Source of the DNA: an uncultured Pseudohongiella sp.
GTDB taxonomy: Bacteria; Pseudomonadota; Gammaproteobacteria; Pseudomonadales; Pseudohongiellaceae
DNA: 64,000 bases
Reading direction: 5' to 3'
NCBI GenBank assembly: GCA_902531515.1
Contig: CACAEJ010000009.1
Coordinates: forward strand, 1 to 64,000
The translations under genes were made by a program, and so were the position numbers. The notes below the pieces were generated by a model. The model saw only the letters and a program-made list of their open reading frames with translations. It was not told where the DNA came from and searched no databases. Of this stretch, positions 1 through 9,350 are shown one piece after another; the stretch's first letter is position 1, and every line of letters starts with the position of its first letter.

Positions 1-485
1 ACCTTAAGAAGTCTTCCCTCAGCTTCAGTAGCGCTGATTAAATTACTGCCTGGTATCAAGGAGGGTTCACTGCTTATCCTAAGGTCGCTTTGAGAGATCA
101 CATCACCTTGATCAAGCGCTCGACTAAAAACAAGCGTTTCATGTTCTCTTGTTATCTGTATTCGTAAGACTGCCTGCCAGTCTTGACCATCACAACCAAC
201 TTGAACATTTGTTCTTGTTCCAAAAGCAAAAGAAACATTAAAAGATTCCTCGCAATCAGGTACGATGAATCGCCTATCATTTGCCTGCACAGTGATACTG
301 GTTTCGTCCATTCCTTCTTGTAGCGCTACCCAATGTTTAATGGTCTGGACTAGCCTCTCTTTAGGTGTATCTTCAATCACATTGTTTTGAGAAAACACAG
401 GAAAACTTATAAAGGCCGTGCTCAAAATAATTAACAGTATCCCCTTTTTCGGCTTAAATAACTTCACAGAATTAATTAGTCTCAT
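1..485 (-). CDS. flgA: Flagellar P-ring assembly chaperone FlgA, partial
   Basis: The gene runs off the left edge: 161 codons are visible from an ATG at 485-483, with no stop. FlgA is a periplasmic chaperone for P-ring (FlgI) assembly. The visible part has a signal peptide (hydrophobic residues about 15-31, ending near FSQ), two cysteines (about 78 and 98), and from about residue 118 the start of a SAF-type domain (pattern ALDQGDVISQSDL). This matches the FlgA layout, and the gene lies divergent from flgB, which is common in Pseudomonas- and Vibrio-type clusters. Most of the SAF domain is outside the window. The call rests on pattern recognition plus context. Confidence 0.8.
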   Translation of the reverse strand, partial: MRLINSVKLFKPKKGILLIILSTAFISFPVFSQNNVIEDTPKERLVQTIKHWVALQEGMDETSITVQANDRRFIVPDCEESFNVSFAFGTRTNVQVGCDGQDWQAVLRIQITREHETLVFSRALDQGDVISQSDLRISSEPSLIPGSNLISATEAEGRLLK

Positions 486-690
486 ATCAAATAGTTTAAA
501 GAAAAAGATATGCCAACGCTATTGTTCTTCTACCGTTGCCGCATTCGCCGCTTTTTAGCCACGTTCGTGCCGCTTTCAAAATTAAAGCTTGTGCATGCCC
601 AGGGAATTTTCAAGCTTCTATTATCATTCTATATCGTAATTTTTCCTTTAAAGTGAAGGATTTATAAATAAACGTCATAAATTTCGGATC

Positions 691-707
691 TTGGCACGCT
701 TTATGCT
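691..707 (+). promoter_or_regulatory. Sigma-54 promoter of the flgB operon
   Basis: TTGGCACGCTTTATGCT matches the sigma-54 consensus TTGGCACG-N4-TTGCT, with GG and GC separated by exactly ten bases; only one T of the TTGC block differs. The expected start is near 718, about 70 bases before flgB. It lies in the 305-base flgA-flgB gap (486-790), in which nothing else was recognised apart from AT-rich sequence near 610-680. Confidence 0.85.
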
Positions 708-790
708 CCTTAGCTTTTAGATATTAAAAGAACTGGTTGGGCGTATGGTCCAAAATAATTTTGCTAGCTGGATTCGGAAGACAGAAGATT

Positions 791-1210
791 ATGACTAGAT
801 CTATTGATGATTATTTTGCTTTTAATCACGCAGCTCTGACAGTTAAGAATCAGAGGTTGGAGTTGATTTCTGGGAATATTGCTAACGCATCTACTCCGGG
901 TTTTAAAGCCAAGGATCTAGACTTCGCAGGGCTCCTTCGCAAATCTTTTGATTCACGCGCTGCCGAAACTGATCTTTCAATGACCGTAACAGATACAGAC
1001 CATATGGGTTATTTCTCTGGGCCGGCATGGTCAGATACAGAGTCGGGTGTCACCTATTATGTTCCGCTAGCGCCAAGTTTAGATAACAACACCGTGGAGA
1101 TTGGGGTAGAGCAGGCAAGGTACGGCCGCGCTGTTGCTGATTATCAAGCATCTCTGCAATTTGTGGAAGATAAAATCTCAGGTTTGAGAAAGGCATTTAG
1201 AGGAGAGTAA
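791..1210 (+). CDS. flgB: Flagellar proximal rod protein FlgB
   Basis: Rod subunit of the flagellar basal body, exported by the flagellar type III apparatus. It has 139 residues, the usual size. The N-terminal rod signature NIANASTPGFKA is at residues 29-40, and the C-terminal helix resembles other rod proteins. The frame is open upstream to a TTG at 737, but the ATG at 791 is preferred because a purine-rich GGAAGACAGAAG lies just before it and it gives the family length. It is the first gene of the flgBCDEFGHIJ run, and flgC starts 3 bases after the stop. Confidence 0.93.
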   Translation: MTRSIDDYFAFNHAALTVKNQRLELISGNIANASTPGFKAKDLDFAGLLRKSFDSRAAETDLSMTVTDTDHMGYFSGPAWSDTESGVTYYVPLAPSLDNNTVEIGVEQARYGRAVADYQASLQFVEDKISGLRKAFRGE

Positions 1211-1213
1211 TTC

Positions 1214-1639
1214 ATGTCATTCGAGAGAATTATGGCGATAGGCGGTACAGGCTTAAATGCTCAACTGGTACGCATGAATGCAACGGCTAGTAATCTAGCA
1301 AACGTAGGTGTTGTGTCAGGGTCAGCAGAGGGGGCATTTCGGGCGCAGCGTCCGGTATTCTCCGCTCTATTGCAAGGTGAGACCGCTGGCGGATTTCAAA
1401 ACTTAGCGGGTGGTGTTCGCATAGATCGTATCGTGACTGATACTAAACCGATCGAACAAATATATGAGCCTGGTAATTCTCTGGCCAATGAAGATGGGTA
1501 TGTTTTTGCATCAAACGTCAGTGAGATAGAAGAGCTAGTAGATATGCTAGATGCTTCGAGGGCTTACCAGAACAATGTTGAGGTCATTAGTACTGCGAAG
1601 GATTTGATGATTAGGACCTTGGATATCATTAACGCGTAA
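1214..1639 (+). CDS. flgC: Flagellar basal-body rod protein FlgC
   Basis: Proximal rod subunit of 141 residues. The N-terminus carries the rod/hook signature (MNATASNLANVGVVSG, about 21-36), with the insertion before AFRAQ typical of FlgC. The C-terminus (VEVISTAKDLMIRTLDI) is the conserved FlgC helix that packs with the N-terminal helix. Its ATG lies 3 bases after flgB, preceded by AGAGGAG within the flgB end, so the two are probably translationally coupled. Confidence 0.95.
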   Translation: MSFERIMAIGGTGLNAQLVRMNATASNLANVGVVSGSAEGAFRAQRPVFSALLQGETAGGFQNLAGGVRIDRIVTDTKPIEQIYEPGNSLANEDGYVFASNVSEIEELVDMLDASRAYQNNVEVISTAKDLMIRTLDIINA

Positions 1640-1676
1640 TCACATCCGAGGCTAGGATAAAATTTAGGAATTTGAT

Positions 1677-2369
1677 ATGGCAAACGAACTACCACCTTTA
1701 CCGTCAAATATTTTGACTACAAAACAGTATGAGGAGCAGCAGGCTAAGCTATTGTCTAAAGAAGCGGAGCTTGATCGAGATGCTTTCCTTAAGTTATTTA
1801 CAACTCAGCTGAAGAATCAAAACCCCCTCGACCCAATGGAGAACGAAGCCTTCGTGGCACAGTTAGCGCAATTTTCCTCGCTAGAGGCTATGACAGGTGT
1901 TAGAACGTCCATGGATGCTATGGCTGAAGATTCTAAGTCATCAAGGTTTCTCCTAGGTTCGACTCTGATAGGTAAGAAGATAGAACGGTTAGGAAACTTA
2001 GTGACTATAGAATCTGGAGAGCATGTAACGTCAAAAGCAGACTTACCGGAATCGGCGGATTCGGGTGCTTTTAGTATTTACGATGCGAGTACAGATGAAC
2101 TGATCTACAAAGAATTGTTTACGAACGTGCCAGCTGGCCCCGCTGATTTGACTTGGAATGGTCAAAATCAAGACGGTGAGGAAATGCCTGCTGGGCAATA
2201 CAGGTTTGAATTTGTAACAAATAGGGATGGAATTTTATCGACTCTACCGTTGCTGAACAAACAGGCAATTGCAGCGGTGAGTTGGGATAAAGAAGTTGGA
2301 GAATTGAAAATTGAAATGGAAGACGGAAGCGTGCTTGACATAGCTGAAGTCGGACGTATCGGAAATTAA
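1677..2369 (+). CDS. flgD: Flagellar hook cap / scaffold protein FlgD
   Basis: FlgD caps the growing hook and is lost when the hook is complete. It has 230 residues. The conserved N-terminal block (DAFLKLFTTQLKNQNPLDPM, about 35-54) is present, followed by AFVAQLAQFSSLE. The C-terminal half has the FlgD Ig-like/tudor pattern (LTWNGQNQDGEEMPAGQYRF). It sits between flgC (37-base gap) and flgE (18-base gap), the standard order. Confidence 0.95.
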   Translation: MANELPPLPSNILTTKQYEEQQAKLLSKEAELDRDAFLKLFTTQLKNQNPLDPMENEAFVAQLAQFSSLEAMTGVRTSMDAMAEDSKSSRFLLGSTLIGKKIERLGNLVTIESGEHVTSKADLPESADSGAFSIYDASTDELIYKELFTNVPAGPADLTWNGQNQDGEEMPAGQYRFEFVTNRDGILSTLPLLNKQAIAAVSWDKEVGELKIEMEDGSVLDIAEVGRIGN

Positions 2370-2387
2370 TCTAGGAGACTTACGAGA

Positions 2388-5300
2388 ATGTCATTTTATA
2401 CCTCTTTAACTGGACTTCAGGCCGCGACAACAGAGTTGTCTGTAACTTCAAATAACATTGCTAACGCCGGCACATCAGGTTTTAAAAGAGCCGATGCCGA
2501 TTTTGGCGATATTTTTGCGAGCACGCCGCTTCAAAAAGCTGGCTCAATCGCGGGCTCTGGGGTAGCTCTGAATCAGATTACTCAGCAGCATACTCAGGGT
2601 AACATCGAATTTTCGAGTAACTCTCTTGACCTAGCGATCACTGGAGATGGCTACTTTAAACTTAAAACTACAGACGGAGCCGAGTTGTATACCAGGAATG
2701 GTGGTTTCATGCTCGACGAGCAGAACCAGCTAGTAAATAGTGCTGGACAAGCGTTGCAGATTCTTCCGGTCGACTCGATAAATAATGCAAACTTTGAAGC
2801 AGACACAACTGGCTTAACAGTTCAACGTAAAACTGTAGGTGAATTTGTGCCAACGACGGAAATTAACCTAGGGTTAAACTTACCGTCCTCTGCTACCCCA
2901 ATTACAGCAGCCTTCAACAAAGACAAGCCAGATACGTATCATAAGACGACTTCCTTCACCACCTACGGTGCGAACGGAAATGCACAGCTTGCGACTATTT
3001 TTTATGTTAAAACTGCTAACCCTACTGATGCTTCCCCCTATAGCAAGTGGCAGACTTATGTGACTATAGATGGTGAAGATGTTGTATCTGCCTTAACTCA
3101 ATCTGCTGGAGCGGGAAACGATCCCCAATTCATTAATAAGTTTGGCGAAATCAAAACTCAGAAAGAACTGGACGCGTACGCAAAGCTAACGACAGATCCG
3201 GTAACCGGAGCCGCGATTAATCAAGCGGAGTACTTAATCACAGCTGGTACGACCTATCGCAAATTTTCCTTAGATAAGTTGCAGACAGCAATTCCCTCTG
3301 CGAATGCCTCTGTAACTACGGAAATACCTGCTGCTTCCTCGTACAAAGATGGACTTAATCTAACTGGCGGGAGCTCTGGGGTGAACTTTGCTACAGGTTG
3401 GACTAACGCTCAACTTCAAAACATGTTTCAGGTCAAGGTAGATGACTCGGTTTGGAGAGACATCAGCCTGCCAAGACTGATGAGCACGAGCCACCTCTCC
3501 TCAGCAACAGGTCGCCCTGGAACAGCAGGCTCACAAACACTCTCAGGAAAACAAATCGCTACAGAGTTGACCAATGAGTTGAACAAGGCCTTTGGAGATG
3601 ACAACGTCTTTGATTTTGCAGCTCTCAATACCAAGACTCTAACAATTAAGAGATATCCCGTCGGAGCAACCTCGCTCGCCGCTGCGAGTCAGTGGGTAAG
3701 CATTCCGTTGAGTGGCGGCACCGGCATACTTGAGGCGGCTAACGCTGAGAAAGGCGGCTTAGTTTTTCATGATGGAACCGGAAATAATACAACGCGTAAG
3801 GCTACTGGTTGGCAGGTCGCGGCAGCCTTAACGAACTACTTAAATTTTGTTGATGCGAAAAAGGCAGCCTGGACAGACGTCACGGTAGAGTATGATGAAA
3901 AGAATCAGGGCTTTATGGTACACCAGAGCTCTTCTCTAAAAGCCACGCCTGACATCATTCGCCTCGGGGGCAGCGATGCTGCAACTAATGCGATTTTTGG
4001 TGGCATTGGCACCCTTGCTAATGATACTGGGATTGATGACGGCTCAGCTCTTTCATATATGACGGTTAATGGATCAAAACAACTTCTCGGTAACGTTAGA
4101 GGTAATGGAACAGCGCTTACTGCAAGTAGCAGAAGATCAGGCCTCGAGGTTACTTATGCTGGGGGTAAGTTTACATTTAATAGTGGTACTACTGGAGACG
4201 CGTCTAGCATATCAATAAGGGCAACAAGTGACGGCAATGAAGCTACTCCAACATTCACCGCAGGCGGCGTAAGAGCAGGAGCATTGCTTGGATTAAGTGC
4301 AAACGGTGGTCTGACACTTACGAATAATAATAAAAATCAAATTACTCAGGCTGTTTCGTCACTGGTTGAAAATTTACCCACCGTTAGGGGTCAGGCATCA
4401 CAGCCAGCGAGATTGGTCGGGAATGCCATGGGTGTTGATACAGAACAAGCATTCAACGTGACCGGGGCAAATCAAAGTATTACGGCTGTAATAGATGGTG
4501 TAACTAATACCGTTAAACTCACGCTGGGCCAATACAATATAGATACATTTACGACCGAACTCCAGACCCAGCTAAACCGAATGGCAGACGCGAATGGAAA
4601 GACAATAAATAATGTTGTTGTTGGATTTGACTCGGCTAAAACTGCACTAACGGTCACCGGATCGACTACTTCCTCGAAGTCTTTCATCCAATTACTAGGA
4701 AGCCAAGATTGGGGTCTTACGGATGTGGATGTTGCCTTTGGATCGAGTTCGACATACGCAAAAATCGACACGGATACGCTAGCTGGCAGTAATTTATATG
4801 TAACACAGGATCCGGCAACGGGACTGTGGAAGGAGAGCGTCGACAAAGCAGATTTTGATGCTGGAGACATTCCTTACTGGACACCGATCTTCTTGGATAG
4901 GGGTGAAATCACCTTTGACACTTCAGGGGCGTTAGTTTCTCCTCAAGCTAAATACAATCTGGAGAGTAACAAAGCGACGGGTACGACAATTCAATTGGCG
5001 TATACTGGAAGTACGCAATACAACTCAGCATTCGCAGCAATATCACAGTCGCAAAATGGTAAGCCAGAGGGTGACATCAATGGTATCAGCATCAATGATG
5101 ATGGTCTGATAGTTGCGAGCTACTCGAATGGAACTCAAAAGTCCCTCGGTAAAATTGTAATCGCGAATTTTAACTCAAACTCCGGTCTAACTCAGATTGG
5201 TGACGCTGCATGGACGGCCTCAGGAAAATCCGGTCCTGAAAGATTGGGCGAGGCGGGTTCAGCAGGATTTGGGACCATTCGCGCAGGTTCGCGAGAAAGG

Positions 5301-5426
5301 TCGAATGTAGATTTAACGAACGAGCTGGTTGACCTGATTGCCGCACAGAGAAATTTTCAGGCAAATGCGAAGGCAATTGAAACCAATACTGCCATGACCA
5401 GCGCAATCATAAACATTCGTGGGTAA
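2388..5426 (+). CDS. flgE: Flagellar hook protein FlgE, very long form
   Basis: Hook subunit with 1012 residues, more than twice the roughly 400 of the Salmonella protein. The N-terminal signature (NNIANAGTSGFKRADADF, about 22-39) and the conserved C-terminal end (NELVDLIAAQRNFQANAKAI) are intact, so the extra length lies in the surface domains between them. The central region is rich in Thr, Ser, Gly and Ala. No frameshift is visible. It follows flgD after an 18-base gap with TAGGAGA before the ATG. The long surface domain would make a thick or glycosylatable hook surface; that is inference. Confidence 0.95.
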   Translation: MSFYTSLTGLQAATTELSVTSNNIANAGTSGFKRADADFGDIFASTPLQKAGSIAGSGVALNQITQQHTQGNIEFSSNSLDLAITGDGYFKLKTTDGAELYTRNGGFMLDEQNQLVNSAGQALQILPVDSINNANFEADTTGLTVQRKTVGEFVPTTEINLGLNLPSSATPITAAFNKDKPDTYHKTTSFTTYGANGNAQLATIFYVKTANPTDASPYSKWQTYVTIDGEDVVSALTQSAGAGNDPQFINKFGEIKTQKELDAYAKLTTDPVTGAAINQAEYLITAGTTYRKFSLDKLQTAIPSANASVTTEIPAASSYKDGLNLTGGSSGVNFATGWTNAQLQNMFQVKVDDSVWRDISLPRLMSTSHLSSATGRPGTAGSQTLSGKQIATELTNELNKAFGDDNVFDFAALNTKTLTIKRYPVGATSLAAASQWVSIPLSGGTGILEAANAEKGGLVFHDGTGNNTTRKATGWQVAAALTNYLNFVDAKKAAWTDVTVEYDEKNQGFMVHQSSSLKATPDIIRLGGSDAATNAIFGGIGTLANDTGIDDGSALSYMTVNGSKQLLGNVRGNGTALTASSRRSGLEVTYAGGKFTFNSGTTGDASSISIRATSDGNEATPTFTAGGVRAGALLGLSANGGLTLTNNNKNQITQAVSSLVENLPTVRGQASQPARLVGNAMGVDTEQAFNVTGANQSITAVIDGVTNTVKLTLGQYNIDTFTTELQTQLNRMADANGKTINNVVVGFDSAKTALTVTGSTTSSKSFIQLLGSQDWGLTDVDVAFGSSSTYAKIDTDTLAGSNLYVTQDPATGLWKESVDKADFDAGDIPYWTPIFLDRGEITFDTSGALVSPQAKYNLESNKATGTTIQLAYTGSTQYNSAFAAISQSQNGKPEGDINGISINDDGLIVASYSNGTQKSLGKIVIANFNSNSGLTQIGDAAWTASGKSGPERLGEAGSAGFGTIRAGSRERSNVDLTNELVDLIAAQRNFQANAKAIETNTAMTSAIINIRG

Positions 5427-5452
5427 TGAATCAGCTTTAGGGGCAAATATCG

Positions 5453-6235
5453 ATGGATAAACTAGTATTTACATCCCTAAGTGGAGCCAAGACTGGAACG
5501 ATTCAGCGCACAATGCTGACCAACGATCTGGCCAATGTCTCGACTGTTGGGTTCAAACGAGCCTCGTTTCAGCGAGCCGTTCCCGCCCAGTTAGATGGCC
5601 CTGGTTTCGCTGTTCGCTTTCAACCTTTGGTAGAAAACAGGACAGACATTGTAGATCTAAAGTCTGGCACACGAATCGATACGGGTAACCCGCTTGATGT
5701 AGCAATGAATGATCAAACAGTGATGGGTGTTCTGACGGAACAAGGGCAATTAGCCTTCACTCGAAGAGGTGACCTTAGAGTTTCGGAACTTGGTTTTCTT
5801 GAAACTGCTAACGGCTATCTGGTTGCTGGCGAAGCTGGTGGTCCTATAACTGTTCCTGAAGGTGGAAGCCCTACTATAACTCCCGATGGCACTGTGTTTT
5901 TTAATGCGGCCTTAGCAGATCCTGCAGCGGCTGCAGCGCCACCGGTCCAAATTGGTCAGATTTTAATTAGGGATGCTTCTGGGACAACTTTGCAAAGGCG
6001 CCTCGATGGCTTGTATGAGCAACTTGGAGCAAATGGGGCAGGCGGTGATATCGCTCAGGGTCCAGAGATAGCTTCACTATCAACAGGAGCGCTTGAGGGT
6101 AGTAATGTTAATCCAGTCGAGGTTTTAGTGAGCCTGATGGATTATTACAGATCGTTCGAAACTCAGATGAAATTGGTTAAAAGTGCAGAAGAGTTGGATC
6201 AGTCGGGAACACGCCTGATGCAAACTGCCAACTAA
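5453..6235 (+). CDS. flgF: Flagellar proximal rod protein FlgF
   Basis: Rod subunit of 260 residues, the typical length. It has the N-terminal rod motif (NDLANVSTVGFKRASF) and a C-terminus of the FlgF/FlgG family (GSNVNPVEVLVSLMDYYRSF). An alanine and proline rich stretch lies near residues 155-165. It follows flgE by 26 bases and precedes the longer-conserved flgG. The order flgE-flgF-flgG and the less conserved sequence separate it from FlgG. Confidence 0.94.
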   Translation: MDKLVFTSLSGAKTGTIQRTMLTNDLANVSTVGFKRASFQRAVPAQLDGPGFAVRFQPLVENRTDIVDLKSGTRIDTGNPLDVAMNDQTVMGVLTEQGQLAFTRRGDLRVSELGFLETANGYLVAGEAGGPITVPEGGSPTITPDGTVFFNAALADPAAAAAPPVQIGQILIRDASGTTLQRRLDGLYEQLGANGAGGDIAQGPEIASLSTGALEGSNVNPVEVLVSLMDYYRSFETQMKLVKSAEELDQSGTRLMQTAN

Positions 6236-6251
6236 ACTTAAGGGGAATAAA

Positions 6252-7037
6252 ATGGACGCTTCAATGTGGATTGCAAAAACTGGATTATCTGCTCAGTCGA
6301 CCAGAATGTCAGTAATTGCAAATAATTTAGCGAACGTAAACACGGTTGGATTTAAGAAAGACCGCGCGAATTTTGAAGATCTTTTGTATCAGAGAATAGT
6401 TCAAGCAGGCGCCCAGGCTGATGTTTTAGCGCAAACCCCAACGGGTTTGATGCTTGGAACCGGTTCACGGGTGGTTTCCACCGAGAAAATACATCGCCAG
6501 GGCAATATGGTCTCCACCGAGAACGCGCTGGATTTGGCGATCAGTGGAGACGGATTCTTTGCTATTCAGCAGGCTGATGGAACCATAGCCTATACAAGAG
6601 ATGGATCCTTCAAACGTTCCAACTTGGGAGCACTAGTAACGGCATCAGGTCAGACAACTATTCCCGCGATTAACCTCCCTCAGCAAGCTATCAGTATCGC
6701 TGTTGGAAGGGATGGCACAGTAACTGCTGAGCTCGCCGCTGGAGGTGGAGCTGTCCAAGTTGGACAATTACAGATCACACGATTCGTTAACCCTGCCGGA
6801 TTGAGGGCAATGGGCCGTAACTTGTATGCAGAATCAAATGCGAGTGGTCCTGCGATAGTTGGTATTCCTGGCGATCAGGGAGCCGGTATGATCACGCAAG
6901 GTTCTTTAGAACAATCTAACGTAAATGTTGTCGAAGAAATGGTGAATATGATCGAAACACAAAGAGCTTACGAGATTAATTCAAAAGCCATTTCCGCAGC
7001 AGACGGCATGCTTAGATTTTTGAATCAAAACTTATAA
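6252..7037 (+). CDS. flgG: Flagellar distal rod protein FlgG
   Basis: Distal rod subunit of 261 residues, the canonical length. The start MDASMWIAKTGLSAQSTRM, the motif NNLANVNTVGFKKDRANFEDLLYQ and the C-terminal block EEMVNMIETQRAYEINSKAI are strongly conserved FlgG sequences. An AGGGGAAT ribosome-binding site precedes the ATG. It lies in the rod gene order between flgF and flgH. Confidence 0.97.
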   Translation: MDASMWIAKTGLSAQSTRMSVIANNLANVNTVGFKKDRANFEDLLYQRIVQAGAQADVLAQTPTGLMLGTGSRVVSTEKIHRQGNMVSTENALDLAISGDGFFAIQQADGTIAYTRDGSFKRSNLGALVTASGQTTIPAINLPQQAISIAVGRDGTVTAELAAGGGAVQVGQLQITRFVNPAGLRAMGRNLYAESNASGPAIVGIPGDQGAGMITQGSLEQSNVNVVEEMVNMIETQRAYEINSKAISAADGMLRFLNQNL

Positions 7038-7053
7038 CACCGAGTTAGGATAA

Positions 7054-7740
7054 ATGATGAAATTTCGTGAAGTATCAATTTGTCTGTTCAGCATCCTTTC
7101 AATAGGCTGTTCGTCTTCTCAGCTGATTACCGGAGCCGGGCTTGATGATTTTGAGATTATCTATCCTGAACCGAGTCTAGCGCCAGCGAGGATAACGGGT
7201 TCGATTATGGATAACGGAGCCTCTTTGTACCCAGCGGGACGTGCCTATGCGGCTGGAACCGTTAGGGTAGGGGATATTGTGACTATCCTGCTCAACGAAT
7301 CTGCGCAGGCGACTCGAGAGAACGGATTGGCAACTGAGAGAGTTTCGGTAAATAATCTTACGCCGGGGGTATTTGGAGACCAAACTTTGTTTGACGAGTA
7401 TGCGAACCTTGGTGAACTTGGATCTACTATTAGTAGTAACGGAACCGGAACTGCAGGCCAATCTGCTACTTTAACAGGCAGTATTTCGGCTGTTGTGACA
7501 GAAGTCATGAGTAATGGTAATTTAGTTGTGTTCGGAGAAAAGCAACTGGAGTTAAACGAGGGTAGTGAGTACATAAGAGTTCGTGGTGTTGTAAGGCCAG
7601 AAGATATCCAGCCAAACAACACGATATTATCTCGTCGACTCGCAAACGCTCAATTTTCATATAGCGGAGCCGGAGAGCTAGCTCGATCTACTCGTGTTCC
7701 ACCTATAACCAATATTTTATTTGGCTTATGGCCTTTTTAG
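7054..7740 (+). CDS. flgH: Flagellar L-ring lipoprotein FlgH
   Basis: Subunit of the outer-membrane L ring. It has 228 residues. A lipoprotein signal peptide ends in the lipobox LSIGC at residues 15-19, giving acylation of Cys19. The conserved FlgH body follows, including a block near VGDIVTILLNESAQATRENG and the C-terminal YSGAGELARSTR. Two adjacent ATG codons (7054, 7057) could start it; TTAGGATAA before them serves either. It pairs functionally with flgI, the next gene. Confidence 0.95.
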   Translation: MMKFREVSICLFSILSIGCSSSQLITGAGLDDFEIIYPEPSLAPARITGSIMDNGASLYPAGRAYAAGTVRVGDIVTILLNESAQATRENGLATERVSVNNLTPGVFGDQTLFDEYANLGELGSTISSNGTGTAGQSATLTGSISAVVTEVMSNGNLVVFGEKQLELNEGSEYIRVRGVVRPEDIQPNNTILSRRLANAQFSYSGAGELARSTRVPPITNILFGLWPF

Positions 7741-7758
7741 GTTGAGGAATAATTAAAG

Positions 7759-8922
7759 ATGCAACCAAAGTTTTCAAAAATCATAAGTTGTACATTGGTC
7801 ATGGCTCTAATGATCAACGTAAGCCATGCTGATCGAATTAAAGATATAGCCGACGTTGCAGGTGTCCGGAGCAATCAGTTGATCGGTTATGGTCTAGTGG
7901 GAGGTCTCTCTGGGACTGGAGACGGTAGAGATCTTCGGGTAACCGGGCAGAGTCTAACTTCTCTACTATCCGGACTAGGAGTAAGTGTTGATGGACCTGT
8001 ATCGGAATTTGATTTAGGCGAGAATATAGTGCGACTGGCTGAGCAGCAGGCGCAGCAGCCACTGCAAACTGACAATCTGGCGGCGGTATTGGTGACTGCT
8101 GAGGTACCACCATTTGCAAAACCGGGCCAGAGAATTGATGTCAATGTATCCACTGTCGGTTCTGCAGAGAGCCTTCGAGGTGGCAACCTGATCTTAACCG
8201 AATTGCGAGGAATAGATGGTGAAGTTTATGCGCTTGCGCAAGGACCTCTCACGGTAACTGGAGTCGCTGTAGATGCGGCGGGAGGCGCCGTTGAGATAGG
8301 TGTGCCTACTTCTGGTCGCATACCAAATGGAGCAATTGTTGAGAGATTAATTCCATCGTCCTTCGAGACGACGGAGAACATAATTCTGAACCTAAGAGAT
8401 TCTGACTTCAGCACGTCGACAGCGATAGCAGCTGTGATTAATGATACATATGGAGCTGGAACAGCGACTCCACTTGACGCTGTTTCGGTTGTGATACGCG
8501 GCCCTCAGGATATGAGTCAGAAGGTTGCTTTCCTTGGCGACATAGAGCTAATGGAGGTAGCCACGGCGGACCCTGTTGCCCGGGTGGTTATAAACTCAAG
8601 AACTGGGACTGCAGTGATTAATAGATCTGTGCGAGTTGGTGCGGCGGCTGTTTCCCATGGCACCTTGATGGTAAGGATCGACGCCTTTAACGAGGTCAGT
8701 CAGCCGAACGCGTTTGCAGATGGGGACACAGTGCCCGTGCAGAACGCGGAAATCGAAGTGACAGAAGAGGATAGTCAGATGTTCGTTTTTGAGCCCGGAA
8801 TAGAGTTACAGGAAATTGTGGATGCAGTTAATCAAGTCGGCGCATCTCCTTCAGCTCTTATAGCAATCTTGGAGGCTCTTAAGAGGGCAGGCAGCCTTAA
8901 AGCCGAGCTAGTGGTGATCTAA
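7759..8922 (+). CDS. flgI: Flagellar P-ring protein FlgI
   Basis: Periplasmic P-ring subunit of 387 residues. A cleavable signal peptide covers about residues 1-24 (ending SHA-D), followed by the conserved opening DRIKDIADVAGVRSNQLIGY. The remaining family blocks are present (GDGRDLRVTGQSL; NVSTVGSAESLRGGNL). The C-terminus (LQEIVDAVNQVGASPSALIA) is also typical. The stop TAA is directly followed by the flgJ ATG (8923), so translation is probably coupled. Confidence 0.97.
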   Translation: MQPKFSKIISCTLVMALMINVSHADRIKDIADVAGVRSNQLIGYGLVGGLSGTGDGRDLRVTGQSLTSLLSGLGVSVDGPVSEFDLGENIVRLAEQQAQQPLQTDNLAAVLVTAEVPPFAKPGQRIDVNVSTVGSAESLRGGNLILTELRGIDGEVYALAQGPLTVTGVAVDAAGGAVEIGVPTSGRIPNGAIVERLIPSSFETTENIILNLRDSDFSTSTAIAAVINDTYGAGTATPLDAVSVVIRGPQDMSQKVAFLGDIELMEVATADPVARVVINSRTGTAVINRSVRVGAAAVSHGTLMVRIDAFNEVSQPNAFADGDTVPVQNAEIEVTEEDSQMFVFEPGIELQEIVDAVNQVGASPSALIAILEALKRAGSLKAELVVI

Positions 8923-9255
8923 ATGGCAGGAATTAATAATTTTGTAGCGACCCGGTATGACTTTCAAGGCCTATCCAGTTTGAAAGCAAATGAAACTAAA
9001 ACTAGGGAAGAGGCAAGGGAAATTAATGCAAAGGTTGCAGCTGAATTTGAATCAATGTTTCTTAAGTTAGTGACTGATTCAATGCGCTCTTCTATTGAAC
9101 CTCTTAAAAGTGATTTGCTGAAAAATGATGCGATGGATTTGTTTGATGGCATGTTCTATGACGAACTATCGCATAAGATTGCAAACTCCCAAGGTTTGGG
9201 CTTATTAGAATGGCTTAACGACATTTCAGATCGACGAGCAGTTAACGCTGATTGA
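8923..9255 (+). CDS. flgJ: Rod-binding protein FlgJ, short form without muramidase domain
   Basis: Rod cap / rod-binding protein. It has 110 residues and contains only the N-terminal FlgJ rod-binding domain (AAEFESMFLKLVTDSMRSS, about 42-60; the block DLFDGMFYDELSHKIA near 80). The C-terminal peptidoglycan hydrolase domain of the enteric protein is absent and the frame closes normally, so this is a short form as in alphaproteobacteria, not a truncation. A separate hydrolase must be encoded elsewhere. Its start abuts the flgI stop. Confidence 0.9.
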   Translation: MAGINNFVATRYDFQGLSSLKANETKTREEAREINAKVAAEFESMFLKLVTDSMRSSIEPLKSDLLKNDAMDLFDGMFYDELSHKIANSQGLGLLEWLNDISDRRAVNAD

Positions 9256-9350
9256 GAGCCAACTTTTTGAAATTGTAAGAGGTAAGATTAGATCTAAAGT
9301 ATCAGTCTGCTTCTTAAACTAAATAGTTTACGTGGGTAATAAAAGAGACG

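Noticed and set aside
9295-9302. Sigma-28 -35 (TAAAGTAT) before flgK
   Set aside because: No matching CGATTGG-like -10 is found 11 bases downstream.
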